59,627 bases of DNA from Halorussus litoreus (GTDB taxonomy: Archaea > Halobacteriota > Halobacteria > Halobacteriales > Haladaptataceae): positions 49,298-108,924 of the forward strand of contig NZ_KZ859511.1 of assembly GCF_003382685.1 (NCBI RefSeq), read 5' to 3'. A model generated the notes under the pieces. It was not told where the DNA came from, made no database searches, and saw nothing but the letters and a program-made list of their open reading frames with translations. Made by a program: the position numbers and the translations under genes. The stretch's first letter is position 1; every line of letters begins with the position of its first letter. Positions 49,522-57,886 of the stretch are shown here, one piece after another.

Positions 49522-50481
49522 ATGGCACGAGAAAATCGCAGCGATTGGGGGACGAATCGACAGGAACGCGGCCAGCAGAGCGACGCGGAGTCGCAGGGCC
49601 GATACTCCTCAGGCGGCCGCGATCGACGAAGGGGAGAACAGCGCGGTCGGCAGAGCCAGCACGGCCAGCAGACCCAGCGCGGAGGCAGTCAGCACGGCCA
49701 GCAGAGTCGATACGGCCAACAGCGCCGGGGCGGCCGACAGAGTCAGCACGGTCAACAGGGTCGGCAGGGCTCCCAGCAGACCGGCGGCCACGAGCAGACG
49801 GGACAGCACCAGACTGGGCGAGACCAGATGGGCAGCCGCGACATTCAGGAGCAGGGCCGACATCTGACACGTGGCCAGCAGGGCCAGCAGAGCCAACATG
49901 GACAGCAGGGACGACACGGCCAGCAGAGCCAGCACGGCGGCAGACAGCAGAGCCAACGCGACCAGCAGAGCCGCGGTAGAAGCCGCCGGTTCGGCTCGCA
50001 AGAAGGCAGCCGGGGCGGCCAGCAGGGCCAGTCGGGTCACCAGTCGAGCCAGCGCCACGACGTCGGCCAGAATCAGGGCCGCAGCCAACAGTCCCACGGT
50101 GAGAGCGGCGTCCACAGCCTGAGCCAGCACGGCGGCCGCGGCGGCCAGTACACCGGTCACGAGCAGGGTGGCCAGTCCGACCAGCACGGCCAACAGAGTC
50201 AGCACGGCCAGCAGGGTCGGTCCAGCCAGCACGGCCAACGGGGCCAGCACGAGCAGTCCAGCCAACGCGGCGGACGCAGTCAGCAGGGCCGCGGAGAGCA
50301 CGGCCACCGCGAGCAGGGCCAGAACCAGTACGGCGGAAGCTCCGAGAGCGGGTTCAGTCCACTCCAGCAGACGATGATGCGCGGCGAGGACCAGCAACAG
50401 GGTCGCCAGAGCGACGAGGAGCGGGGCCGGGGAAGTCAGACGTCGCAGGGCCAAGGCCACCAGTCCGAGCGCCGATACTGA
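49522..50481 (+). CDS. Gln/Gly/Ser/His/Arg-rich repeat protein
   Basis: 319 aa almost wholly of low complexity, with recurrent Q-S-Q-H-G-Q-Q, R-G-G-R-Q and similar units. Unlike typical haloarchaeal proteins it is basic, with few acidic residues. ATG at 49522 directly follows TTTAATT, a TATA-like tract, and the reading frame has the expected GC-rich third positions; the two other long frames over the same DNA do not. No domain, signal or membrane segment. Likely intrinsically disordered, perhaps nucleic-acid binding or condensate-forming (inference). Confidence 0.75.
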   Translation: MARENRSDWGTNRQERGQQSDAESQGRYSSGGRDRRRGEQRGRQSQHGQQTQRGGSQHGQQSRYGQQRRGGRQSQHGQQGRQGSQQTGGHEQTGQHQTGRDQMGSRDIQEQGRHLTRGQQGQQSQHGQQGRHGQQSQHGGRQQSQRDQQSRGRSRRFGSQEGSRGGQQGQSGHQSSQRHDVGQNQGRSQQSHGESGVHSLSQHGGRGGQYTGHEQGGQSDQHGQQSQHGQQGRSSQHGQRGQHEQSSQRGGRSQQGRGEHGHREQGQNQYGGSSESGFSPLQQTMMRGEDQQQGRQSDEERGRGSQTSQGQGHQSERRY

Positions 50482-50542
50482 GTCGCTCGACTTCGTACTG
50501 GAGTCGGCCGACTTCGTACTGGAGTCGGCCGACTTCGTACTG
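50480..50542. repeat. three tandem 21-bp repeats
   Basis: GAGTCGGCCGACTTCGTACTG twice, preceded by one unit with CGCTC. They follow directly on the stop codon of the repeat protein. Each unit contains the dyad AGTCGGCCGACT. Confidence 0.92.
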
Positions 50543-50629
50543 AGCCGTCCGAACTCGCTTTCTTTCGCCGACGGTGCCGACCCGAGCAGCCGTTAGCCCT
50601 TTTGTCGTTCGACGCTCATTCGAACCACT

Positions 50630-50710
50630 ATGGGAATGGGGAGCCCGCGGAGAAACGAAACCGACCAGGGCTGGTGGCCGTCGGCAGGGAAGGTCGGTGA
50701 TAGCCGATGA
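50630..50710 (+). CDS. 26-aa leader-like ORF before nuoCD
   Basis: ATG-initiated ORF whose TGA overlaps the nuoCD ATG (ATGA). Two Trp in tandem and a basic content, no family. It could be a short leader peptide or chance. Confidence 0.4.
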   Translation: MGMGSPRRNETDQGWWPSAGKVGDSR

Positions 50711-52416
50711 GCGACGCCTCTGAGAGCGACCCCGGCGTCGAAACCGTCGAGCAACCCGGCGTCGTCGACTACGACGCGCTGGAGGACCTGCTCGGCGACC
50801 GCGTCATCCGACGGGAGAGCCATCTCAACGCCGAGGGGTTCGTGATACGGCCCGGCGACGTACAGGAGGTGCTCGGAAGGCTCAAGCGCGAAGCCGGGTT
50901 CGACCACCTCTCGCTGCTTACCGCACAGGAGTACGAGGACCGCTACGAGAGCATCTACCACCTCAAGAAGTACGACGACCCGTCACAGGAGGTCAGCGTG
51001 GTTGTCCCGTCCGGCAGGGACGACCCCCGGAACGAGAGCGCCGCGCCGGTGTACAAAACCGCGGAGTGGCACGAGCGCGAGGCGTACGACCTCGTCGGCA
51101 TCGCGTACGAGGGCCACCCGGACCTGCGGCGCATCCTGCTGCCCGAGACGTGGCAGGGCCACCCGCTGGCCCGCGATTACGATCAGGACAAGCCCCAGGT
51201 GGTCGCGCTGAAGGAACACGTCAATCCGCTCACCGAGACCCAGCGCGAGACCGAGTCCCAGTCGGGGGAGGACGCCGACTCGGACTCCGGGTCGGACACG
51301 ATGTTCCTCAACATCGGGCCCCATCACCCCGCGACCCACGGCGTGCTCCATCTCAAGACGGTGCTCAGCGGCGAACAGGTCTCCGACGTCGAGCCCGACA
51401 TCGGCTACCTCCACCGCTGCGAAGAGCAGATGTGCCAGACGAAGAACTACCGTTACCAGATCATGCCGTACCCCGACCGGTGGGACTACACCGCGAACCT
51501 CCCGAACGAGTGGGCGTACGCCCGTGCCGCGGAGGACCTGAACGACATCGACGTGCCGGAGTACGCCCAGATCCTCCGGACGATGTCGGTGGAGTTCGGC
51601 CGCATCATGGGCCACATGCTCGCGGTGGGGACGTTCGCGCTCGACGTCTACGGCGACTTCACGGCGACGTTCATGTACTCCATCCGCGACCGGGAGATCG
51701 TCCAGAACATCCTCGAAGATCTGACGGGCCAGCGCATGATGTTCAACTACTTCCGGCTCGGCGGGGTGGTGTGGGACGTTCCGGAACCCCGCGAGGACTG
51801 GTTCGACAAGATCCGGGAGTTCCTCGACCAGATCCCGCGCCACGTCGCGGAGTACCACGACCTGCTGACCGACAACGAACTCTTCCAGATGCGGACGGTC
51901 GACACGGGCATCATCTCCGAGGAGCAGGCGAAGGCGTACGGCTGCACCGGCCCGGTCGCGCGCGGGTCGGGCGTCGACATGGACCTGCGCCGGGACGACC
52001 CGTACGGCTACTACGAGCAACTCGACTGGAACGTGGTCACCGAACCGTACGGTGACAACTTCTCGCGCCTGATGGTCCGCCTGCGCGAGGTCGAGGAGTC
52101 CGCGAAGATCATCCAGCAGTGTCTCGACCTGCTGGAGGACTGGCCGGAAGACGAGCGGACGATTCAGAGCAACGTGCCCCGGACGCTCAAGCCCGAGGAC
52201 GACACCGAGATCTACCGGGCGGTCGAGGCCGCCAAAGGGGAGATGGGCGTGTACATCCGGGCCGACGGCACCTCCCAGCCCGCCCGGTTCAAGATCCGGA
52301 GCCCGTGTTTCAACAACCTTCACTCGCTGGAGGCGATGGCGGAGGGCGAGTACGTGCCGGACCTGGTCGCGGCGCTCGGGAGTCTGGACATCGTGCTCGG
52401 GTCGGTGGATAGGTAG
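50707..52416 (+). CDS. nuoCD: fused NADH-quinone oxidoreductase subunit C/D
   Basis: 569 aa. Residues about 30-165 are the 30-kDa (NuoC) domain with E-R-E-A-Y-D-L-V-G-I and D-P-D-L-R-R-I-L-type signature (H-P-D-L-R-R-I-L-L-P); from about 195 the 49-kDa (NuoD) domain begins with M-F-L-N-I-G-P-H-H-P-A-T-H-G-V-L-H and ends in the usual G-S-L-D-I-V-L-G-S-V-D-R. Part of the quinone-binding module of complex I on the cytoplasmic side. No other nuo gene lies in the window, so it is detached from the usual operon. Confidence 0.95.
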   Translation: MSDASESDPGVETVEQPGVVDYDALEDLLGDRVIRRESHLNAEGFVIRPGDVQEVLGRLKREAGFDHLSLLTAQEYEDRYESIYHLKKYDDPSQEVSVVVPSGRDDPRNESAAPVYKTAEWHEREAYDLVGIAYEGHPDLRRILLPETWQGHPLARDYDQDKPQVVALKEHVNPLTETQRETESQSGEDADSDSGSDTMFLNIGPHHPATHGVLHLKTVLSGEQVSDVEPDIGYLHRCEEQMCQTKNYRYQIMPYPDRWDYTANLPNEWAYARAAEDLNDIDVPEYAQILRTMSVEFGRIMGHMLAVGTFALDVYGDFTATFMYSIRDREIVQNILEDLTGQRMMFNYFRLGGVVWDVPEPREDWFDKIREFLDQIPRHVAEYHDLLTDNELFQMRTVDTGIISEEQAKAYGCTGPVARGSGVDMDLRRDDPYGYYEQLDWNVVTEPYGDNFSRLMVRLREVEESAKIIQQCLDLLEDWPEDERTIQSNVPRTLKPEDDTEIYRAVEAAKGEMGVYIRADGTSQPARFKIRSPCFNNLHSLEAMAEGEYVPDLVAALGSLDIVLGSVDR

Positions 52417-52566
52417 TTCCTAAGTTATGTCCTACCGTTCTTACGCTGATGGTAGTCAGACAGTTGTAGCCTGTATTGCTGCTGTATATCGGGAGAACCC
52501 AATTAGTGAAATATATGACATTTATTGGGAGCGGTTATAATAGGTGGAAAGACATCTTTTAGAGAC

Positions 52567-53127
52567 ATGGATGCGGAAACGTACGTAGACGGACTGATTG
52601 AAACACGCCGAGAAGGGATGATTGAACGGGCATCATGGATTTCGGAACATCGAATAACGTTTTCCGGCGGGACAGTTTTGTTTGGTGGTGAGGAAGCTCT
52701 GATTCTCTACGAGGATTCTCAACTCTGCTATATTGACGGAGTCTTCTCAGGAGCCATAATCATGGGCCAGTCATTTCTTGAACAGTCTATCTGTGGGCTT
52801 GCATACAGTGCTGGCGAATTTGATGAAGGTGACCGGCCATCGTATCGCGATGCTGTACAATTCCTTGAGGAGAACGATATTGTTGCTCCTGACGATGTAG
52901 AAGGAGTAGCGCTGAATGAGTTACACGAACTCAGAAATCCACTTGTTCATTTCCGCCCAATAACAGACGAAACCACTTTCTCAGGCCGGGTAAGAGAAAA
53001 CATCCGTGAAGAACCGGAGGCGAAGGCTCCAACTACAGAGGAACTACTCAAAGAGGATGCAGAACAAGTGTTGAAATCCGTTTTCTCAGTCGTCAAAATA
53101 TTTGGTGTCGGTTCCGGATCGGGATAG
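52567..53127 (+). CDS. AT-rich HEPN-like protein
   Basis: 186 aa from the ATG at 52567; an in-frame TTG at 52525 is less likely. C-terminal helices with R123-N-P-L-V-H128, the R-x4-H motif of HEPN RNases, preceded by a conserved E-x-N-D/L-H-E-L run. The N-terminal half contains a small beta-rich region. AT-rich compared with flanks, so probably acquired. The neighbours are core genes; no partner toxin-antitoxin gene is seen. Confidence 0.62.
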   Translation: MDAETYVDGLIETRREGMIERASWISEHRITFSGGTVLFGGEEALILYEDSQLCYIDGVFSGAIIMGQSFLEQSICGLAYSAGEFDEGDRPSYRDAVQFLEENDIVAPDDVEGVALNELHELRNPLVHFRPITDETTFSGRVRENIREEPEAKAPTTEELLKEDAEQVLKSVFSVVKIFGVGSGSG

Positions 53128-53176
53128 CCAGTTTGCTAGCCACAACCCCCTTACCGACTACCACCGTGCCATCTCC

Positions 53177-54142
53177 ATGGTCGAACTCGGATACACCCTC
53201 TCCAGCGAGGAGCACCCGCCGAACGACCTCGTGGACCACGCGGTCCGCGCCGAGGAGCTCGGCTTCGACTTCGTCTCGATCTCGGACCACTTCCACCCGT
53301 GGTTGAGCGAGCAAGACGAGGCACCGTTCGTCTGGTCGACGCTCGGGGGCGTCGCGCGCGCGACCGAGGACGTGGACGTGGGCGTGGGCGTGACCTGTCC
53401 CATCATGCGATTCCACCCGGCGCTCGCCGCGCAGGCCACTGCGACGGTCGCGTCGATGCTGGAGGAGAGCGACCAGCAGTTCTACTTTGGCGTGGGCACC
53501 GGCGAGAACCTCAACGAACACGTGCTCGGGGACCACTGGCCGCCCCACCGCGTGCGCCTCGACATGCTCGAAGAGGCGGTCGCCGTCATCCGAAAGCTCT
53601 GGAGCGGCGAGATGGTGAGTCGCCACGGCGACCACTTCACCGTCGAGAACGCGAAACTGTTCACCACGCCCGAGGAGACCCCGCCGATCTGCGTGTCGGC
53701 GTACGGCCCACAGACCGCGAAGAAGGCCGCGGATTTCGGCGACGGCTTCTGGTCGGTCGGCCCGCAGGACGTGGTCGAGACTTTCGAGGAGGCGGGCGGC
53801 GAGGGACCCACGTTCAGCCAGCTCACGGTCTGCTACGCCGACGACGAGGACGAGGCCGTCGCGACCGCCCACGAGTACTGGCGAAACAGCGTTCTGCCCG
53901 GCCAGCTCGCCACCGAACTGGAGACCCACAAGCTGTTCGAGCAGGCGACCGAGTTGGTTTCGGAGGAGGACGTGCGCGAGGCCGACAGCATCGTGACCGA
54001 CCCAGACCCCGAGGCCCACGTCGAGAGCATCCGGGAGTTCGTCGACGCGGGGTACGACCACGTGTACGTCCACCAGATCGGCCCGGATCAGGAGTCGTTC
54101 TTCGAGTGCTACGAGGAGGAGGTGCTGCCCGCGTTTCAGTAG
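53177..54142 (+). CDS. F420-dependent LLM-class oxidoreductase
   Basis: 321 aa. Luciferase-like TIM barrel of the F420-dependent glucose-6-phosphate dehydrogenase group: S-I-S-D-H-F-H-P-W near residue 34-43, G-V-G-T-G-E-N-L-N-E-H near 108-118, and V-S-A-Y-G-P-Q-T-A near 173. The ATG at 53177 gives M-V-E-L-G-Y-T-L-S. Substrate unknown; it does not overlap the HEPN gene if this start is used. Confidence 0.9.
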   Translation: MVELGYTLSSEEHPPNDLVDHAVRAEELGFDFVSISDHFHPWLSEQDEAPFVWSTLGGVARATEDVDVGVGVTCPIMRFHPALAAQATATVASMLEESDQQFYFGVGTGENLNEHVLGDHWPPHRVRLDMLEEAVAVIRKLWSGEMVSRHGDHFTVENAKLFTTPEETPPICVSAYGPQTAKKAADFGDGFWSVGPQDVVETFEEAGGEGPTFSQLTVCYADDEDEAVATAHEYWRNSVLPGQLATELETHKLFEQATELVSEEDVREADSIVTDPDPEAHVESIREFVDAGYDHVYVHQIGPDQESFFECYEEEVLPAFQ

Positions 54143-54259
54143 CCCGACCATTTTCAGGAGGGGTCGGCCGACGACGGTCGCAGTTGACGGCCGACCGATG
54201 CTCAAACGGTCGTTTCACTCATCCGTAGCTTTAGGACGGTTCGGCGTCGTGTCGAACGC

Positions 54260-55225
54260 ATGGCACGCGATAGACGACGCTGGCTGATCGCCGTGGCGCT
54301 CGTCCTGCTGGTCGCCCTCGCCGGATGCTCGGGCAGCGGGGGCGGTGACGCCGGCGGTGGCGGCGCACCGGCCACCGCGGCCGCGGAGGACGTCCAAGAC
54401 CAGGGCACCGCGGCCGAGAAGAGCGGCGACGGCGAGCGCGCCGGAAGCGCCGACTACGGCGCACAGGACGGACAGACCCGTCAGCGAGCGCTTGTCAGAA
54501 CCGGCACGGTGGCGCTGACGGTCGACGACTACGACGCGACCCGGCGCAACCTGACCCAGCGAACTCGGGCGTACGGCGGGTTCGTCAGCGACACCGGCGA
54601 GCAGGTCCACACCCGCGAGAACCGGTCGTGGACCACCGGCGAACTCGTCCTCCGGGTCCCAAAGGAGAACTTCTCGGCGCTGCTCGAGGAGACCAAGCGA
54701 GCGGGCGAGGTCCGGGAGGCCTCGACCGGCACGAAGGACGTGACCGACCAACTGGTCGATCTGGGGGCTCGCCTCGAGAATCTCCGAAACCAGCGCGACC
54801 AACTCCGCGAGCTGTACGAGGAGGCCAACGAGACCGAGACCGTGCTCCAGATTCAAGAGCGCCTGTCGGAGGTTCAAACCGAGATCGAACGCCTCGAAGC
54901 CCAGCGGGAGTCCCTCCGGCAGCGAGTCGCCTACTCCACGCTGACGGTCGGACTGAACGAACCCGAGCCGGAGTCGAGCGCCACCGTCGACCCGGACAAG
55001 TGGTACGAGACGGGGCTGCTCTCGGCGTTCGTCTCCTCGGCTCGCGGCGTGGTGGTCGTCGCGCGTGGCCTCGCCGTGGGGCTCGCCTACGCGACGCCGT
55101 ACCTGCTCGCGTTCGGGGTTCCCGTGGTCGGAGCAGTCGCGTTCTGGCGGCGACGACAGCGGTCACCGCGACCCTCGGCGGTGCGCGAGAACGCGCAGGC
55201 CGGGGACAGCAACGACGGTGAATGA
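54260..55225 (+). CDS. DUF4349-type membrane lipoprotein
   Basis: 321 aa. Signal with lipobox L-A-G-C-S near residue 20-24, a Gly/Ala-rich linker, the DUF4349 core (V-R-T-G-T-V-A-L-T-V near 80; L-R-V-P-K-E-N-F near 130), a coiled-coil (about 175-215, L-R-E-L-Y-E-E-A-N-E-T-E and E-I-E-R-L-E-A-Q-R-E), and a C-terminal helix near 270-290. The outside-facing domain has no known enzyme activity. Confidence 0.87.
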   Translation: MARDRRRWLIAVALVLLVALAGCSGSGGGDAGGGGAPATAAAEDVQDQGTAAEKSGDGERAGSADYGAQDGQTRQRALVRTGTVALTVDDYDATRRNLTQRTRAYGGFVSDTGEQVHTRENRSWTTGELVLRVPKENFSALLEETKRAGEVREASTGTKDVTDQLVDLGARLENLRNQRDQLRELYEEANETETVLQIQERLSEVQTEIERLEAQRESLRQRVAYSTLTVGLNEPEPESSATVDPDKWYETGLLSAFVSSARGVVVVARGLAVGLAYATPYLLAFGVPVVGAVAFWRRRQRSPRPSAVRENAQAGDSNDGE

Positions 55226-55430
55226 CGAAGGGGAGGCGGCGGCTCTGTTGGAATCCAATTTATTCGACACGACCGCTACTGAGAGAGCCGATAGATGGGT
55301 GTGACTCTGCTGAAATGAGATCGTCGCAGCTTGTCGTGTCGCTATCTGTCGGATTCGGCCGCTGCTCTGCGCGCCGTATTTCGGTGTCTCTAACCTCAGA
55401 TTTTTATTATAGCCCTTCTTCCGCCCCGTC

Positions 55431-57569
55431 ATGACTCAGCTTCCGCGCCGGGCCGTGTTGGCTAGCGGCCTCGCGATTGCCTCGGGCGTTGCCGGCTGTT
55501 CCCAGCTTCGTTCACGAGTCGACAATTCCCTGCTCGAAGACACAGACTGGCCGGCGTGGACGGAGTGGATCGCCGCACCAGAATCCGGAGAACCTGCCAT
55601 CAGTTATGTCTCTCCGAAGTATCTGGCTTCGCAGCCCCGGGGACGAGTGGACTTGTTCGACTCGCTCGCCATCGCAGAGATCATTGCTCCGCTCGACCGC
55701 TGGGAGTCGCTTTCCCCGCGGCAGGTCGAGTATCTCCTCATGCAGCACGGCAGCCAGCCGGTCGTGGTCATCGAAGGCGATATTGACCGAACAGCAGTTC
55801 GGTCGGAGGCCGAGGACCGCTCCCAAGGTGACGAGGGGCTCGAACCGATCGGGGTGGATTCCGAGGAGTTCGAAACGTACCGAACCGGATTATCCGGGAC
55901 AGATTCCGTCATCGCGCTCGGGGAACAAACACTCGTACTCGGCACCACACGTTCGGCCGTTCGACGGACTCTCAACGCGAAGTTGGGGGAGCGCGAGCGG
56001 TACCACGAGTCGAGTGATGAGCTTCGGGACGTGCTCTCAAAAACCGTCACTTCGATCGATGCGGTGCCCGATTACGCCCCCTCGGTTCGCGATGCGCCGA
56101 TTCGATGGGTATGGCCCGCAAGGGATCGGTACACGTTCGAAGCTGCCGTCGGGAACGCAGAAGCATTCTACTATTTTTTGGGCTTCGACGAGCGGTATCA
56201 AGGTTCTGACGATGAGAAACGGCAACAAACCACTGAGCGGCTTGAATCAGCGCACACCTCACCGCTGTCCGTTGAGAAGCCAGTGTTGAACGGCTCGACA
56301 GTACGAGTGAGGGCTCTCATCGCTGCCGGGCTCCGGCGCGCGGCAAACGGCGACTGGCACCTCGGGATCGACGTCAGGCAGACTGACTCGGAGAAACGCC
56401 AGTCGTTTCCGAGGACTGCTGGCTTCGAGAGACACCCCGATGGGGATCTCCTCGTCAAAACCTTTGACTCCGTCCACAAAGTGGACCCCGAGTCCGGAAC
56501 GTTCTCGTGGACGTACGACCCGCCGTTCTATCCGGTAGCGATACAACCTGCCGAAGACGGCCACGTACTCGTAGACGGGCGGCCTGCCGTATCCGGGCCC
56601 GACTACAATTTCAGCGTACTCAACGGCACCAACGGGGAGGACCTCACGACCGACACAGGGATTGATAATTCCATCCGTCATCCTGGACGGGTCGCTGACG
56701 GCACGGTATACGGCACTAGATGGAATGATCACCGCGCGAAGCTGAGGGCTACCCCCATAAGCGGTAGCAGGAGCGATAGATGGGAGTTCGACGCCCCGAA
56801 CGATTCGTCGTTGACCGTCCTCGCGGCGACTCCGGACGTCGTTGCAGTCTGGGAGCGATCCCTCCCCAGAAACGTGTACCTCCTCGATGCGGCGTCCGGG
56901 TCGGTTCTGCGTGAATGGTCCTACGAGGAGGTCTTCGGTGGGAAGAACAGGTCAGGCGTCGTTCCCCTGAAGACCGACACTCACGTTTTCATCAACAAAT
57001 TTGATGGAGGGAAAAGTCCGTTCGGTTACGGGCCACTCTGGGGAATCCCGCTGTCGCCGGATGGAGAGGACGCGTACCTTCCGCTCGAAGGAGCGCTGCC
57101 CGAAGCTTTCTCAGCAGTCGCCTCCGAACCGTTCGACAGCGTGAGGATCGATAGTCACGTCCTCGGGCAGCGTCGGTATCAAACGTTCCACGACGGACGG
57201 ATATTCGCCGTTACCGGCGATGTCTGGCGCGAGGGTGGCTACTTCGAGATCTTGGTTCCGGACAGTCCGTCGTCCAGCGAGATGCAGACGACCCGAGAAC
57301 TACTGGTCGAGTTCGACCACCCGCTCACGACGCTGCCGGCCGTCACGGATAGCCACGTCTACTTCCAAGACACGTCGGGGCTGTACGCAGTCGCCCGGGA
57401 CTCCGGCGAGCGCGTCTGGGAGTCCGCCGACGTACCGCGCCTGCAAGACGTTTACAGCGCCGGCAGCGGCCGTCTTTCCCTCTTGGGGGAGACTGGCGTC
57501 TATTCATTGACGAATCCGACAACGGAGATCGGGCTCCCATTCGAGCAATTGATGGTCCCGGGTATGTAG
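55431..57569 (+). CDS. large PQQ-propeller-like lipoprotein
   Basis: 712 aa. Tat-like lipoprotein signal P-R-R-A-V-L-A-S-G with lipobox V-A-G-C. Residues about 30-320 are an unrecognised extracytoplasmic domain, and 330-700 form a propeller (K-V-D-P-E-S-G-T-F-S-W; L-L-D-A-A-S-G-S-V-L; A-V-A-R-D-S-G-E-R-V-W). It has fewer GC third positions than its neighbours. The TATA-like TTTATTATA lies about 25 nt upstream, so the transcript may be leaderless. Role unknown. Confidence 0.82.
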   Translation: MTQLPRRAVLASGLAIASGVAGCSQLRSRVDNSLLEDTDWPAWTEWIAAPESGEPAISYVSPKYLASQPRGRVDLFDSLAIAEIIAPLDRWESLSPRQVEYLLMQHGSQPVVVIEGDIDRTAVRSEAEDRSQGDEGLEPIGVDSEEFETYRTGLSGTDSVIALGEQTLVLGTTRSAVRRTLNAKLGERERYHESSDELRDVLSKTVTSIDAVPDYAPSVRDAPIRWVWPARDRYTFEAAVGNAEAFYYFLGFDERYQGSDDEKRQQTTERLESAHTSPLSVEKPVLNGSTVRVRALIAAGLRRAANGDWHLGIDVRQTDSEKRQSFPRTAGFERHPDGDLLVKTFDSVHKVDPESGTFSWTYDPPFYPVAIQPAEDGHVLVDGRPAVSGPDYNFSVLNGTNGEDLTTDTGIDNSIRHPGRVADGTVYGTRWNDHRAKLRATPISGSRSDRWEFDAPNDSSLTVLAATPDVVAVWERSLPRNVYLLDAASGSVLREWSYEEVFGGKNRSGVVPLKTDTHVFINKFDGGKSPFGYGPLWGIPLSPDGEDAYLPLEGALPEAFSAVASEPFDSVRIDSHVLGQRRYQTFHDGRIFAVTGDVWREGGYFEILVPDSPSSSEMQTTRELLVEFDHPLTTLPAVTDSHVYFQDTSGLYAVARDSGERVWESADVPRLQDVYSAGSGRLSLLGETGVYSLTNPTTEIGLPFEQLMVPGM

Positions 57570-57886
57570 ACCGGCATCGCGATCTTCTACGATGAATCGG
57601 ACCATCTTCACACGAACTCGGACTCATCGACGAGCAGGGGATAAGCCGGAGTCGCGCGCGATATTCTTTCCCACCTAAACGAGGACAAGCAAGACCCGTG
57701 GTCTTCGATAAAAAATCTCCTTAGAAATCCATGTTTAAGGTCGACTTAGGAGTATCCAGTCGATTCAGGCCGTTTGTGTCGTGCGGTTTCGGGCCTAGCT
57801 ACCCTGTCACAGACTCCCCGATAGCTCGCCGCCGACCTGTCGCAGCGGTAGGTTTAAATACCGGAACACTCCCAGAAGGAGGTACG
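57570..57886. other. intergenic region upstream of leuA
   Basis: 317 nt without a gene. It holds an AT-rich patch (GATAAAAAATC near 57710), a GTTTAAGG tract and, at the right end, the leuA promoter. Confidence 0.5.
57853..57883 (+). promoter_or_regulatory. leuA TATA box and AGGAGGT sequence
   Basis: TTTAAATA at 57853-57860 and AGGAGGT at 57877-57883, 3 nt before the ATG at 57887. The TATA spacing would put transcription start near the ATG itself, so the AGGAGGT may not be in the mRNA. Confidence 0.6.

Noticed and set aside
49494-49979. Pro/Ala/Thr-rich frame overlapping the repeat protein
   Set aside because: Its third codon positions are not GC-enriched and it stops midway. It is a shifted reading of the same repeats.
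49609-50460. 283-codon minus-strand hydrophobic frame over the repeat protein
   Set aside because: Leu/Ala runs arise from the complement of CAG/AGC-type repeats. No start signal or family is seen, and the plus frame has a TATA-linked ATG.
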